Shown here: piece by piece, positions 1 through 9,105 of the stretch
Numbering within the stretch: the stretch's first letter is position 1
Layout of the letters: the number at the start of each line of letters is the position of its first letter
NCBI RefSeq assembly: GCF_030409055.1
Contig: NZ_CP116619.1
Coordinates: forward strand, 5,241,767 to 5,305,766
Direction of reading: 5' to 3'
Source of the DNA: Trichocoleus desertorum NBK24
GTDB taxonomy: Bacteria > Cyanobacteriota > Cyanobacteriia > FACHB-46
Length of the DNA stretch: 64,000 nucleotides
Translations under genes and position numbers: made by a program
Notes under the pieces: generated by a model
The model's database searches: none
What the model saw: only the letters and a program-made list of their open reading frames with translations
Told to the model about the DNA's origin: nothing

Positions 1-152
<152 letters not shown>

Positions 153-395
153 CTAGGATCTCATACCAGTGAACCCGCGATGCTTATTTCTCGATTGGTT
201 GTTAAGGGGACTGCTCGACAGAAAATTGGCCGATCGCGATCGCTGGAATTAAGTTCTCATGCGGTTTGTAGACAGAAATGAATGATTGAAAAGCTTAGTA
301 TTTAGCTCGTTGCTGAATATAAAGGTTTGTGTGGATCTATTAAGTGCTAGGGCAAACCGTTCCGATGGGTCTTTAAGCCGAACTAGGTAGAAAAA

Positions 396-935
396 TCAGA
401 TTTGCAGGGCGAAGCTATCCCGGCGGTGGAAGTCAGCTTCTGGCCCCGTGTGAGCCAAAGCCCAGTAAGTGACCTCATTCTCTTTGGTTTTAACCACTGC
501 GGTAATCGCTACTTCCAAAGGTTGCTCGTCAGGTACGATCGCCGCCAAATTTAACTCAAGCGAGAGGGATAATGTTGCTGGTTGCGCCTCTATTGCAAAG
601 GGCCGCACTGTAAAAGCTGTCTCCTCTTGCATCCCTCGGCGATAGCCCTCGAAGCGATACATATTCCAGTCACCAGACGGGGAAAGATTAAACTCCCAGT
701 AACGATCGCTATCCTGTTGTCCTAGAAAGAACTCGAAACAGGTCTCCTGCCACAGCTCATGTTTACGAGTGGGTTGGCTTGAGGGAGGGGCGATCGCAAT
801 TTTAGACAGATCGCCAGAGAGTGCATAACGGATATAGAGTCTCTGTGCTTGACGAGTAAGAGTACCTGTAATCTGGAGATTTGGAGGTGAATTGGTATCA
901 GGAAAGGGTTGTAGAGAGAAAGCTTGGCTATTCAT
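396..935 (-). CDS. DOMON-like domain protein
   Basis: A 179-residue protein without signal peptide or membrane segment. It looks like the beta-rich DOMON-like proteins of cyanobacteria: alternating short strands, an aromatic-rich core (FEFFLGQQ, YWEFNLSPSGDWNMYRF) and a C-terminal strand ending HRRDSFALQI. The family fold suggests ligand or carbohydrate binding, but no substrate can be read from the sequence. Its ATG overlaps the stop of the upstream phosphotransferase gene by four bases, so the two are translationally coupled and probably work together. That coupling is the best functional clue: the pair may act on a sugar or small ligand. Confidence 0.75.
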   Translation of the reverse strand: MNSQAFSLQPFPDTNSPPNLQITGTLTRQAQRLYIRYALSGDLSKIAIAPPSSQPTRKHELWQETCFEFFLGQQDSDRYWEFNLSPSGDWNMYRFEGYRRGMQEETAFTVRPFAIEAQPATLSLSLELNLAAIVPDEQPLEVAITAVVKTKENEVTYWALAHTGPEADFHRRDSFALQI

Positions 936-2071
936 CGCAAATCGGAGATCAGATTTTGAAGAGTTGTGGCTTGAGATTCGATACTTTCTGTTAGCTTGAA
1001 CTGCACCAAAGCTCTGGCTAGGTTATGTTCTGGGTATTTAACCTTGAAATAAACATTCCCTGCTAGGTGATCCGTCAAGAACCGTAGCCCTAACTCAAAA
1101 GCGATCAGACGGATGGAGTCGTACAGGTAGTCATAGTCTGATTCAGTCAGGAAGTCTTGGGCGATCGCTAAATATCCCTTGAGGATGCCTTGGCATAGAT
1201 CCATATCAAACTGCACTGTTTCCCATTGTTGAGTTTCCTCTCCCGCTGGATTGCAACCCGATCGCAAACAATCTCCAATGTCGTAATGGACTAAACCGGG
1301 CTTAACGGTATCGAGATCAACGACGCTAACCGCTTTTTCGGTCGTGATATCGAACATCACATTATTGATTTTGGGATCTCCGTGCATGAGGCGGAGTGGC
1401 AATTTACTCTGGGCTTTGGCATCTTCTAGAACATGCGTTAAAGCTTGGCGATCGCGAACAAACTTTAAGTAGTAAGAGACTTCGGGTGTAAGGCTAACCT
1501 TGGTTTGAGTCAGAACTTGCTCGTAGTGCTGCCAGTAACGGGGAGTAATGTGGAAACCTTCTAAGGTGTCGGCTAGCTGGGTAGGAGGGAGATCGCTAAT
1601 CAAGCTGTGAAACATGCCCAAGGCATGACCTACTTCTTGAGCTTGGTTTACGTCTCGCATCGTGTCGAAAGAAGTAGAGCCTTCAATGAAGCTAATCGCA
1701 CGCCAGAAAGAGCCGTACTCATCAATCCAATGGTCTTGTACGTCTTGGGTGAGGAGGACACGCGGGATTTCCCAGCGACGGTTGGGGGGGGTGTGTTGTA
1801 GGCGATCGCACACATGCTCGGTGAGGATGCGCATGTTTTGCATCACCAAGTCTGGACGACGAAAAACCTGAGTGTTGATGCGTTGTAAGACAAAGCGGGT
1901 TTGGTCAAGATCATCCAAGGCAACGAGAAAGGTGTCGTTGATATTGCCGTTGCCAAAAGCTTGGACGCTGGTAATTTTGCCTTGGTGGGCAAATTGGTCG
2001 GCGATCGCCACATGGGGATCTAAGGTGCTGCTGGGGGTGCGATCGCTGGTCATATCTGCCCTGGTTGACAT
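932..2071 (-). CDS. Aminoglycoside phosphotransferase-family small-molecule kinase
   Basis: A 379-residue cytosolic kinase-like protein of the APH/choline-kinase fold. A glycine-rich loop (GNGNINDTF, residues 40-48) is followed by the catalytic Brenner motif HGDPKINN (residues 230-237) and the metal-binding VVDLDTVKPG (residues 250-259) with the trailing HYDIGD. This arrangement resembles N-acetylhexosamine 1-kinases more than true aminoglycoside kinases, so a sugar substrate is a reasonable inference; it is not an antibiotic resistance call. It overlaps the DOMON-like gene downstream by four bases (ATGA). The ATG at 2071 gives the full family length. Confidence 0.82.
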   Translation of the reverse strand: MSTRADMTSDRTPSSTLDPHVAIADQFAHQGKITSVQAFGNGNINDTFLVALDDLDQTRFVLQRINTQVFRRPDLVMQNMRILTEHVCDRLQHTPPNRRWEIPRVLLTQDVQDHWIDEYGSFWRAISFIEGSTSFDTMRDVNQAQEVGHALGMFHSLISDLPPTQLADTLEGFHITPRYWQHYEQVLTQTKVSLTPEVSYYLKFVRDRQALTHVLEDAKAQSKLPLRLMHGDPKINNVMFDITTEKAVSVVDLDTVKPGLVHYDIGDCLRSGCNPAGEETQQWETVQFDMDLCQGILKGYLAIAQDFLTESDYDYLYDSIRLIAFELGLRFLTDHLAGNVYFKVKYPEHNLARALVQFKLTESIESQATTLQNLISDLR

Positions 2072-2210
2072 GGGAAACTCCGCTCACTACTCGCCATGAC
2101 ACAGTGTACGGCGTTGCTGCTCCCTAATCCATATAACTAGGTTTGCTATAGCGGTTGCCCTGTAATATACCGACCCTAGTTAACCAGGTCAGGGAAACCA
2201 AGGTAATAAC

Positions 2211-2405
2211 TCAAAGATCCTGTTTTCTAGAATCCTCTAGCCCTGCAATGGCAAGCAAGAGGGATGAGCTTTGCTTTTTTTCTTGCGATTGAGCTGATTT
2301 ATAACGGAGATAGTCAACGAAGATGGCAAGTTCAACCAATGCTTCATCTGGAAGGGTACTGACAGCTTCAATTAGTTTTTGACGCTCTGATAGCGGTGCA
2401 TCCAT
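2211..2405 (-). CDS. Small antitoxin-like protein (DUF2281-like)
   Basis: A 64-residue protein with an N-terminal amphipathic segment (LIEAVSTLPDEALVELAIFV) followed by DYLRYK and a charged tail. This is the shape of the cyanobacterial DUF2281/VapB-like antitoxins, whose helix ahead of YLR(Y/F)K binds the partner toxin. No toxin ORF follows it: downstream (below 2211) there are only about 140 bases before the phosphotransferase gene, so it appears to be an orphan. The identification rests on pattern and length and is moderate. Confidence 0.6.
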   Translation of the reverse strand: MDAPLSERQKLIEAVSTLPDEALVELAIFVDYLRYKSAQSQEKKQSSSLLLAIAGLEDSRKQDL

Positions 2406-2524
2406 GATTTAAAGAGTGAAAAGTATTCTCAATGATTTATGCTTTCAATTCAAAAGCAAGGCTGTATAGAAGAGCTAAAAAGTACCTAAAAGTAGATAAA
2501 AAGTTACTCTTTTGCTGAACTACC

Positions 2525-3443
2525 TTAATCAGTGGTTTCATCCTTGTCTGCATCTTTTACTGTATTTGAGGGATTAATTTTTATTCTAGATTTATCACTA
2601 TGCTGTTTACGCCGCTTTCTGATTGAAGAAGCCATTCCACCTAAACTTGCCAATCCTCTAAGAAGCTCAGGATTAATTCCATTTATCCTAAAAAGCTCAG
2701 GGTTGATCCCACTTACTCTAAGAAGCTCAGGATTAATTCCATTTATTCCAGCCGTCACCTCAATATGATCAATCTCTGAATTGATCATATCTTCAGCTTC
2801 TTCTTGCTGTCTAACGTCTTTTGCTTCTTCAACGATTTTTGGTTCATCTTCAAGCTTCAGAAAGCTTGCTGCATATTCTAAAAACCTCTCACCTGTATAT
2901 AGATAACAAGCCACTCCTGCTTTTGCGAGCATTTCCTGAATGAGTTCCGGGCGAGGGCCAATAGTTTTACCTTTATGATCTAGCCACCAATCTTCTTTCT
3001 CATCATCAGTAACAAAGATAATTGGCCTTTTCTCGGACTTAGCGTAATCTATTAATTGAAACCAAATGATTACATCACCAAATTTTTCTGGTTCATTCTT
3101 TTTGGTATCTTTGTATCCAGGAGGCTGTTTCTTTTCAATACGTTTCCCAGCCTCTTTGCAGTGTTTAGAGAAATCCTCTTCCGGGTAAGGTTGACCAACT
3201 TTTCCGTCAAAAATCTGGGAAATTCTTTCCAGGAAAGTATCATTTTCTAGTAAATCAGGGTAGTTGGCACTTGATTCATCCAAAATTTTTCTGATTTTAT
3301 TATGCGCCCCATCTAAAGTTTGTGTAAGTTGCTCTGTGTTGGCAAATGCGCTAAAAGAATGTCGTTTACTATAGCTTTCTACTTTTTTGTTAAAGTTCTC
3401 AAAGGATTCATTTAATATTTTTTGCAGCTCAATGTATGGGCTA
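2525..3443 (-). pseudogene. PIN_8-like (DUF4935-type) nuclease gene, C-terminal fragment interrupted by IS630
   Basis: This is the downstream part (305 codons) of a gene whose first 79 codons lie at 4574-4811. Removing the insertion sequence plus one TA joins the halves in frame as ISHQL-SPYIELQ, giving a 384-residue protein. The fragment keeps the second half of a PIN-like nuclease fold (FGDVIIWFQLIDYAK, then PIIFVTDDEKEDWW with its acidic residues). A tail follows with three copies of a ten-residue repeat around GINPELLR. The codon before DESSANYP is TTG, so a TTG-started truncated product from 3283 is possible but would lack the first catalytic Asp. The gene is AT-rich compared with its neighbours, which suggests horizontal transfer. 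Confidence 0.85.
2656..2750 (-). repeat. Three-copy 30-bp tandem repeat inside the PIN_8-like gene
   Basis: Three imperfect 30-bp units carry the core AAGCTCAGGATTAATTCC and end in CATTTAT/CACTTAC. In the minus-strand frame they encode a ten-residue unit (GINPELLRVS, GINPELFRIN, GINPELLRGL). The reading frame is kept through every unit. The function is unknown. Confidence 0.85.
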
Positions 3444-3505
3444 ATACCAATTCAATTTAACGGTGCATAGAATTAAGAAGAAGAATTAACTGACTCTGAG
3501 CAATC

Positions 3506-4009
3506 ATGGCCCGCCCCTTTCACGTTGAAATTCAAGAGAGTGTGGAGTATCTCGAAAAGAGCTTGCACCAAGCCCGAAGAGTGAGCCAAAAAGAGAAACT
3601 ACAAATGCTGTGGTGGCTCAAGAGTGCTCAAGTGCAGCAACATCAAGAACTTGCTCAACGCTTGGGCCGCAATCCTTCAACCATTACTCGCTGGCTGCAA
3701 CAGTATCGCCAAGGAGGTATCAGTGAGTTGCTGCGCCTCAAGAAGTCACCGGGTCGTCCACCAGAAATGGATGATGAGATGCTGCGGCAACTGCAAGAGC
3801 GTTTGGCACAACCGGAGGGATTCAAAAGTTATGGGGAGGTCGAACAGTGGGTGCGAAGCGAATTGGGCAAAGCCGTGAAATACAAAACGGTGCATAAAAC
3901 CGTGCGTTATCGGCTGAAAGCAAAATTGAAGGTGCCTCGTCCTCAAAGCATTCAGCAAGATCCGCAAGCAGTCACCTTGTTTAAAAAAACATCCCCCTTG
4001 CCCTTCTAA
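3506..4009 (+). CDS. IS630-family transposase, first frame (helix-turn-helix part)
   Basis: A 167-residue ORF holding the DNA-binding half: two HTH segments, including HQELAQRLGRNPSTITRWLQ around residues 43-62, then a GRPP linker. It ends 20 bases after a run of seven A (3983-3989). A -1 slip on that run replaces the tail TSPLPF with NIPLALLTLQNLFGQ and enters the catalytic frame. The -1 frame has a stop at 3982-3984, so the switch must occur at or just after the A-run. Either programmed frameshifting or a one-base indel would explain the layout. Confidence 0.85.
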   Translation: MARPFHVEIQESVEYLEKSLHQARRVSQKEKLQMLWWLKSAQVQQHQELAQRLGRNPSTITRWLQQYRQGGISELLRLKKSPGRPPEMDDEMLRQLQERLAQPEGFKSYGEVEQWVRSELGKAVKYKTVHKTVRYRLKAKLKVPRPQSIQQDPQAVTLFKKTSPLPF

Positions 4010-4011
4010 CT

Positions 4012-4566
4012 TTGCAGAACCTGTTTGGTCAAGGCAAACGGTTGCGGTATTTGTGCCAAGATGAGATGCGCTTGGGACTGAAAACGGAGACAGGGCGAGT
4101 CATCACTGCTTGTGGAGTGAAGCCGATGGCGAAAGTAGCGTGGAAGCGAGATAACTTCTGGGTCTATGGAGTCGTTGAACCGCTGAGTGGATGGCACTTT
4201 GAGCAGGAGTATACTCAGCTCAACTCTGAGCAGTTTCAATCCTTCCTAGATGCACTTTCAACGGAACTTGGCGAGGATCGGGCACTGATTCAATTAGACC
4301 GAGCGCAAGCGCATCAAGCTCAGAGTTTGCGTTGGGCAGAGAATCTGATTCCGGTACTGCAACCTGCTCACTCACCAGAGTTGAATCCAGCAGAACGATT
4401 GTGGCAGTATCTCAAATCTCAGCTAGAGGGCGAGCACTTCACAACGATCGCACAGATGCAGAAGCGATTGAGCCAGATTTTAGGCGAACTCCTTCCCGAA
4501 CAAGTCGCTTCATTGACCAGTTATGATTTCATTTTAGAAGCCCTATTCTATGCAGCCTTAAATTGA
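4012..4566 (+). CDS. IS630-family transposase, second frame (DDE catalytic part)
   Basis: A 184-residue ORF with the DDE core. CQDEMRLGLKT gives the first Asp, ALIQLDRAQAH the second, and HSPELNPAERLWQYLK carries the final acidic residue with the family's PELNPxE signature. It begins with a weak TTG and has no convincing ribosome site, so it is probably made only as a fusion with the upstream frame by -1 frameshifting. The catalytic residues all look intact. Confidence 0.85.
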   Translation: MQNLFGQGKRLRYLCQDEMRLGLKTETGRVITACGVKPMAKVAWKRDNFWVYGVVEPLSGWHFEQEYTQLNSEQFQSFLDALSTELGEDRALIQLDRAQAHQAQSLRWAENLIPVLQPAHSPELNPAERLWQYLKSQLEGEHFTTIAQMQKRLSQILGELLPEQVASLTSYDFILEALFYAALN

Positions 4567-4573
4567 ATTGGTA

Positions 4574-4811
4574 TAAGCTGATGGGATATAACATGTAAGC
4601 GTTCTTGATGATATTCATATGCAACCTGATGAGGTAGCCATATTCGATCACTCAGCTTTTGCCAAATCTCAAAAAGCCTCTCTGCCGATCTCGGTGTATA
4701 CCGATAGACATTTAGTAAAATATTAGTATCAAAGGAAAAAGTGCAAGACTGCCAAATCTGCTCAAATTCATTTTCTGTAGGTTTGTAGTGTCCAGGAAAT
4801 AGGTTACGCAT
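4574..4811 (-). pseudogene. PIN_8-like nuclease gene, N-terminal fragment
   Basis: The first 79 codons of the gene interrupted by the IS630 element, from ATG at 4811. It holds the first PIN motif SFDTNILLNVYRY (Asp28, Asn30) and WLPHQVAYEYHQER, both typical of PIN_8-like/DUF4935 ribonuclease domains. The reading frame runs a few codons into the IS end (IPIQFKAA) and stops. See 2525-3443 for the remainder. Intact relatives are often found in defence or toxin contexts, which is inference for this copy. Confidence 0.85.
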
Positions 4812-5273
4812 ACAATTAACTTAAAATATTAGAAATCTAAAGCTCTAAAATCAGCTTGTACTTTCAAGTTTTGATAAATTTTAGAATAGCCTTTTACTTC
4901 TCTACTGTACACCAATGGGAATTTAGTTAAGGTTTTAACTACTATCTTATTTCTCTTCTGCTTGCCCTAACTAATCTCTTGCGATCGCCTTTTCTCTAAA
5001 AATGATAGGCACAGCCGCTATCATAGACTTACTCCTAGCTCTCTTCTGGCAATATCTTGCTAACCGCGATCGCAGATAACTCCTGCCCTGCCTCAAACCC
5101 TCACTGTCAAATTTCCCAAGTTGCCGAACTTGAGGAATCTCCAGCTTGGGAACATGTAGAGGGATAGGCGACCTACGCCTTAAATGCCTCACAAGTTTTT
5201 GCTTTTTGCAGCTAGGCAAACGATAAAACTTCTTCAGGAACTGGCGATCGCGCCCCTACTCTAAGCAATCTGA
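4812..5273. other. Intergenic region without a supported gene
   Basis: These 462 bases lie between the PIN_8-like gene start and the amidase stop. They include an AT-rich promoter-like stretch next to the PIN_8 start and several GCGATCGC-type sites. An 82-codon minus-strand ORF (4971-5219) has a highly basic, unconvincing composition and is not called. No RNA gene or terminator was recognised. Confidence 0.5.
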
Positions 5274-6647
5274 TCAGAGTCGGGTTCTAACCGCTTGACG
5301 AATTTCATTCATGCGCTGGTAGAGAGTACCGGGACACCCTGTCGCCACGCGATCGCGATGTCCAATAATTCGAGGGAGTTGTCGAACCACCATCCCTTCT
5401 ACCAGAGTGCCGACTGGTGTCGTGGGGTCAATAATTCGCATACGTTTGCAGAGAATGGTACAGATAGCAACAACCGAATCAAACTGCTGCGAGGTAATGC
5501 GTCTCAGGTTTTGGAAGTCACCATCAACTGCTACTCCAAACCCATCGTTGATTACATCATGTGCCCCTTTCTTCAAGCTCGATCGGCCCTCATAGACCCT
5601 ACCACTCGGCATCACAATATAGTGGTAGCCAATATCAGAATAGCCGCTACTTTTGAGATGGATATCCAAGATAAAGCGTATTCGTTGGATCTCTTGAGCC
5701 TGAGTTGCATTCGCAGGTAAAGCAGCGATGACCGTATGATGCAGCGTAATCCGCTGCGGATTGATTAGGTCTGGAATGACATCGGGCGTTGAAGTTGAAG
5801 TCCAAAGCGTATAAGGAAAGATTTGTAGAGTGGGCTGTGGGTTATCTACTGTGAGTTCAATTTCTGCCTTTTCCTGGTCAGATGCAATCAACTCAACTAG
5901 ACGCTTGCCGCCTTGATTGAAGAAAAGCGTTGCTTGCCAGCGTTGATCTTGAACAATTGGACGTGAAATCACATATTGTTTGTCTACCCGAATCACTAAC
6001 TGCTGACCATTCTCGAACCCTTTCGCCTCCCCTTGGAGCACAAATCCTTCTCCCACCTGAATTGGTGAACTAGGTGGAGTGATGCTCAAACGTAGTGCAG
6101 CAGAAGCAACAGTGATTGTCACAGTTTCGCTGAGGACAGGATTACCCGTGGCATCGTCTATAGAAGCCGTCATCCGGCGTGTACCAGACTGTAAAAACTG
6201 AAACTGCGTTCGCCACGAGCCATCCGTCGCGACAATGCCACCGTTAATTTTGAATTGATTGTCAATCGTTAAGACGACAGGCTTCCCCTCAGATCCCAGT
6301 GCTGTCCCACTCAGGGCAAACATCTCTCTCGCTACTACTTCTTTGGGAGCAGATGTGATCTCAATAGTTTTAGGAAGAGCATCAATCACATTAATTGCGA
6401 TCGCTTGGCTCCGGATTGTATTTCCCTGTGCATCCTTAATCGCAAATACCAGACGACGAGTTCCGAGTTGGGTAAAGCGGAAACGCAGGCTCCAGGTACC
6501 GTTTGCTGCCACGGCACCCGCCCCATTCTCAAAGCGATCGTCAAAGATCACGGTTAGGGGTCTGCCTTCATAGCCCACAGCAGTACCACTGATGACTAAG
6601 AACTCTTCGTTTCTAACCTGGCTTGGAAAGGATGTAATTTGAATCAT
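5274..6647 (-). CDS. N-acetylmuramoyl-L-alanine amidase (PGRP/Amidase_2) with three N-terminal Ig-like repeats
   Basis: About 457 residues. Three homologous beta modules of roughly 90 residues each carry an ITS/ITSAPKEV opening, an SGTA(V/L)G turn and TRR(L/M). A PGRP/Amidase_2 domain follows in the C-terminal 170 residues. The zinc ligands of the family are visible: ITLHHTV, IIGHRDRVATGCPG, and the supporting Tyr in SDIGYHYIV. It would cleave the MurNAc-L-Ala bond of peptidoglycan. No signal peptide is present, so export would need a non-classical route, or the enzyme is intracellular or released by lysis. The ATG at 6647 is preferred over an in-frame TTG at 6659 because GGCAGAG sits just before it. 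Confidence 0.85.
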   Translation of the reverse strand: MIQITSFPSQVRNEEFLVISGTAVGYEGRPLTVIFDDRFENGAGAVAANGTWSLRFRFTQLGTRRLVFAIKDAQGNTIRSQAIAINVIDALPKTIEITSAPKEVVAREMFALSGTALGSEGKPVVLTIDNQFKINGGIVATDGSWRTQFQFLQSGTRRMTASIDDATGNPVLSETVTITVASAALRLSITPPSSPIQVGEGFVLQGEAKGFENGQQLVIRVDKQYVISRPIVQDQRWQATLFFNQGGKRLVELIASDQEKAEIELTVDNPQPTLQIFPYTLWTSTSTPDVIPDLINPQRITLHHTVIAALPANATQAQEIQRIRFILDIHLKSSGYSDIGYHYIVMPSGRVYEGRSSLKKGAHDVINDGFGVAVDGDFQNLRRITSQQFDSVVAICTILCKRMRIIDPTTPVGTLVEGMVVRQLPRIIGHRDRVATGCPGTLYQRMNEIRQAVRTRL

Positions 6648-6760
6648 AATCTCTGCCAACTATAGGGTACAGCACAGGTTTTGCGGCCCGGAGTAATGCT
6701 AAAAGGATGATCAGTGCCCTTTGTATGCTGATACTATCCGATCAGCCTGTCAAGTTAAGG

Positions 6761-7942
6761 TTAAATGGAGTTGGCACTTAGCTGCTCAAACTCCCGATGG
6801 CACAGGTATAGCGCCCGTGGAACGTGGAAGCAGCCTTTCCATTTGCCGCCTTTAAGATTCAATAAGACTTCTCCGCGACGGTTCAGATAGCCGAACCACT
6901 CGCCGTAGTCTGGATCGGCAAAATGAGACCAAGTGTAATCATGCAACTTTTGGTACCATTGCCAGCACTCGTCGCGTCCTGTCAAGCGATAGCCCATTGC
7001 TAAGGCCACCAATGATTCTAGATGCACCCACCATAGTTTTTGATCCCACTCTAGCTGTTGGGGAGGATGCCCCTCTGCGTCCATGAAGTAGTACAAGCCG
7101 CCATGCTCCGTATCCCACGCAAAGTCGAGGATATTCAGCACTACATCCACGGCTTGGTGAATTGTGGCGGTATCCTGGCGGCGATCGCTAATATCCATAA
7201 TGAACCACATCGCCTCAATGCCATGCCCTGGATTGATCAGCCGTCCCTCAAAAGAATCCACATAGGAGCCATCTGGCGCGACGTTTTCGTACATCAACCC
7301 GCGATCGCGATCCAGGAAATCGGTCATCACTTCCTGGACTGTGGCTTCCAAGACTTGATCCAGTTTCTCCTTAGGCAACAGCCATTCCATCTCCAAAGAT
7401 AGATTAGCTAAGATCATCGGCACCGCTAATGATTTCAACGGACGAGTACCGGGATAGGTTTTGTTATACTTGCCCTTGGGGTTTTCCTTGCGGCGCAACA
7501 CATTGTTGTAAGCCTGTAGTGCGATCTCCTTAGCGCTCTCTGTGCCAGAAGCTAACGCATATTTGCTAAAGGCCATCGCCGCGAAGCAGTCAGAAAAGAT
7601 GTTGTAGGGCTGTACCAAAGAATTGCCAAGGCGATCGATCGCGAAATACCAATTTCCCTCGGCATCCCGACCGTGCTGAGCCAGAAAATTCGCTCCATGT
7701 GCTGCAATCTTGAGCCAATCAGAACGCTGTTCCAATTGGTTATACAACATCGAGAAAACCCAGAGTTGGCGATTTTGCAGCCAGATAAACTTATCGGTGT
7801 CATACACTTGACCCTCGCGATCGAGGCAGGTAAAGTAGCCCCCTTGCTGCCAGTCGATCGAGTGCTGTTCCCAAAAAGGAATGACATTGTTGAGGAGCGC
7901 GTTTTTATAGAGTGCTGCCAGTTGCTTAAAATCGTGCTCCAT
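6761..7942 (-). CDS. N-acylglucosamine 2-epimerase (AGE/RenBP family)
   Basis: A 393-residue (alpha/alpha)6-barrel enzyme that interconverts N-acylglucosamine and N-acylmannosamine. Family motifs run in order: [20 protein letters not shown] near the start, [27 protein letters not shown] with the catalytic His near residue 240, HLESLVAL and GCFHVPRAL with the second His near 370. Length and start agree with the family. The ATG at 7942 is preferred over TTG at 7948 since AAGGGA is well spaced from it. It lies 113 bases upstream of the amidase gene on the same strand. A role in amino-sugar recycling is inferred from that. Confidence 0.9.
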   Translation of the reverse strand: MEHDFKQLAALYKNALLNNVIPFWEQHSIDWQQGGYFTCLDREGQVYDTDKFIWLQNRQLWVFSMLYNQLEQRSDWLKIAAHGANFLAQHGRDAEGNWYFAIDRLGNSLVQPYNIFSDCFAAMAFSKYALASGTESAKEIALQAYNNVLRRKENPKGKYNKTYPGTRPLKSLAVPMILANLSLEMEWLLPKEKLDQVLEATVQEVMTDFLDRDRGLMYENVAPDGSYVDSFEGRLINPGHGIEAMWFIMDISDRRQDTATIHQAVDVVLNILDFAWDTEHGGLYYFMDAEGHPPQQLEWDQKLWWVHLESLVALAMGYRLTGRDECWQWYQKLHDYTWSHFADPDYGEWFGYLNRRGEVLLNLKGGKWKGCFHVPRALYLCHREFEQLSANSI

Positions 7943-8008
7943 CTTCAATTCCCTTATCTTTTTAACTTAATTATTTTAGAGTGAGTGACTCAAGGAGAAG
8001 CGATCGCG

Positions 8009-8043
8009 CTTGGTTAAAGCCTTGTTAAAGTCTTGGTTAAAGC
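8009..8043. repeat. Three-copy 12-bp tandem repeat over the prmA stop codon
   Basis: The units CTTGGTTAAAGC, CTTGTTAAAGT and CTTGGTTAAAGC lie head to tail. The third contains the prmA stop codon (complement of 8037-8039). See the finding on stop-codon duplications. Confidence 0.85.
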
Positions 8044-9020
8044 TGATAAGCCAAGGCCACCCACTCGTCAAAGCGTTCTGAGTCAATGACGGTAAAACCT
8101 GCTGCTGTCAGGGCTGCTGTTACTTCTGCCTCATGATCTGTGGTAAAACCAGCCGTAATCAGTCGTCCTCCTTGGGGATGAGTCTGTCGCAGAGCTTGTC
8201 GGTAGTCCTCTGCTAAAACGACATGCACCCGCGCCAAGATATTTGCCATGATCAGGTCGAATTCTGCGGCCCCCTGCACCGTAGGGATATGGGCGCTAAT
8301 GTCTTCGCCCATCCAATGCCCTAGCTGACTGCCACCCCCTAAGCTGCCTTCCATCACTCTGACTCGCTGCTGCACTCCATTGCGCTCCACTGCATCCTGA
8401 GTAGACTCTACAGCCACCCGATCGTTATCTAAGGCCAAGACCTGTGCGCCTAGCTTCGCGATCGCCACACTCAAAATGCCTGAGCCTGATCCTAAATCGA
8501 GCGCCTGCATTTCAGGGAAAACATGCCGCTCTAGCAACTGGAGACTGAGCCTGGTAGCTGGATGGAGACCGCTACCAAAAGACAGACTGGTCTTTATCCT
8601 TAAAGTGATTTCATCTGCTGTTTTAGGTTGGTAAGGTATATCTCCCGGCAAGACAACAAAGCGATCGCCGATGCGGTGGACTAGGGAACTCAGCGCCTCT
8701 GAGAGAACATCTGAGAAAACAGGTTTCTCCTCCACGATCGCGGTCTGTAGCTCTGTGGTCAGCCCAGTGCGGTAGAGAGGCGAGAGCACAGACTCAATTT
8801 CGGCAATCCGAGTTCTCACTCGGATATCGTAAGGGAGATATAAACAGATCGTGAATGCCCACTCAGGGGCTAGAGTTTCTGGCTCTTGGGGACAGCGAGA
8901 CTCCAACTGGTTATAAGCCGTGACTTGGACATCCCCTTGATAGTCTGTACCTGCCAGCAGTGTCTGAACCCAATCCACTGCCTCTGGTGCGGCACCAAGG
9001 CTCAATTCAATCCACGACAT
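8037..9020 (-). CDS. prmA: Ribosomal protein L11 methyltransferase
   Basis: A 327-residue SAM-dependent methyltransferase that methylates ribosomal protein L11. The N-terminal substrate-recognition domain (MSWIELSLGA) is followed by the family signature FGSGLHPATRLSLQLLE (from residue 148), the SAM-binding motif LDLGSGSGILSVA (residues 174-186) and DLIMANILARV with the conserved Asn. The length is slightly above the usual 290-300 residues because of an insertion before the last strands. The ATG at 9020 is preceded by AGGGAAG at good spacing. It follows the ABC transporter gene on the same strand with only 76 bases between them. Confidence 0.95.
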   Translation of the reverse strand: MSWIELSLGAAPEAVDWVQTLLAGTDYQGDVQVTAYNQLESRCPQEPETLAPEWAFTICLYLPYDIRVRTRIAEIESVLSPLYRTGLTTELQTAIVEEKPVFSDVLSEALSSLVHRIGDRFVVLPGDIPYQPKTADEITLRIKTSLSFGSGLHPATRLSLQLLERHVFPEMQALDLGSGSGILSVAIAKLGAQVLALDNDRVAVESTQDAVERNGVQQRVRVMEGSLGGGSQLGHWMGEDISAHIPTVQGAAEFDLIMANILARVHVVLAEDYRQALRQTHPQGGRLITAGFTTDHEAEVTAALTAAGFTVIDSERFDEWVALAYQL

Positions 9021-9049
9021 ACTTACTTCCCTAAAGCGCTCATTCTATC

Positions 9050-9105
9050 TTGGCCTATGGACCTTGGCCTACGTACATTGGCTTATGGACTTTGACTTAC
9101 GGCAA
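9050..9105. repeat. Four-copy 14-bp tandem repeat between the ABC transporter gene and prmA
   Basis: The head-to-tail units are TTGGCCTATGGACC, TTGGCCTACGTACA, TTGGCTTATGGACT and TTGACTTACGGCAA. The last overlaps the stop codon of the ABC transporter gene (complement of 9097-9099), so the array starts at the gene's 3' end and fills most of the gap to prmA. Confidence 0.88.

Larger units (their letters stand above)
3444..4573 (+). mobile_element. IS630-family insertion sequence, about 1.13 kb, with TA target duplication
   Basis: The ends are near-perfect inverted repeats of about 29 bp: the left end reads TACCAATTCAATTTAA then CGGTGCATAGAAT, the right end (complement) the same 16 bases then GGCTGCATAGAAT, so two mismatches. 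TA flanks each side (3442-3443 and 4574-4575), as expected for IS630/Tc1-type insertion. Excising the element plus one TA restores the frame of the PIN_8-like gene, which confirms the boundaries to within a base or two. It carries a transposase split in two frames. Confidence 0.92.

Noticed and set aside
932..2071. Aminoglycoside resistance gene
   Set aside because: The APH fold is present, but the residues and the coupling to a DOMON-like gene suggest a small-molecule or sugar kinase.
4971..5219. 82-codon minus-strand ORF in the gap before the amidase gene
   Set aside because: Basic, low-complexity composition, no ribosome site and no family resemblance; it crosses HIP1-like sites that lengthen chance ORFs.
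5295..5720. 141-codon plus-strand ORF inside the amidase gene
   Set aside because: Shadow frame opposite the amidase catalytic domain; no coding features.
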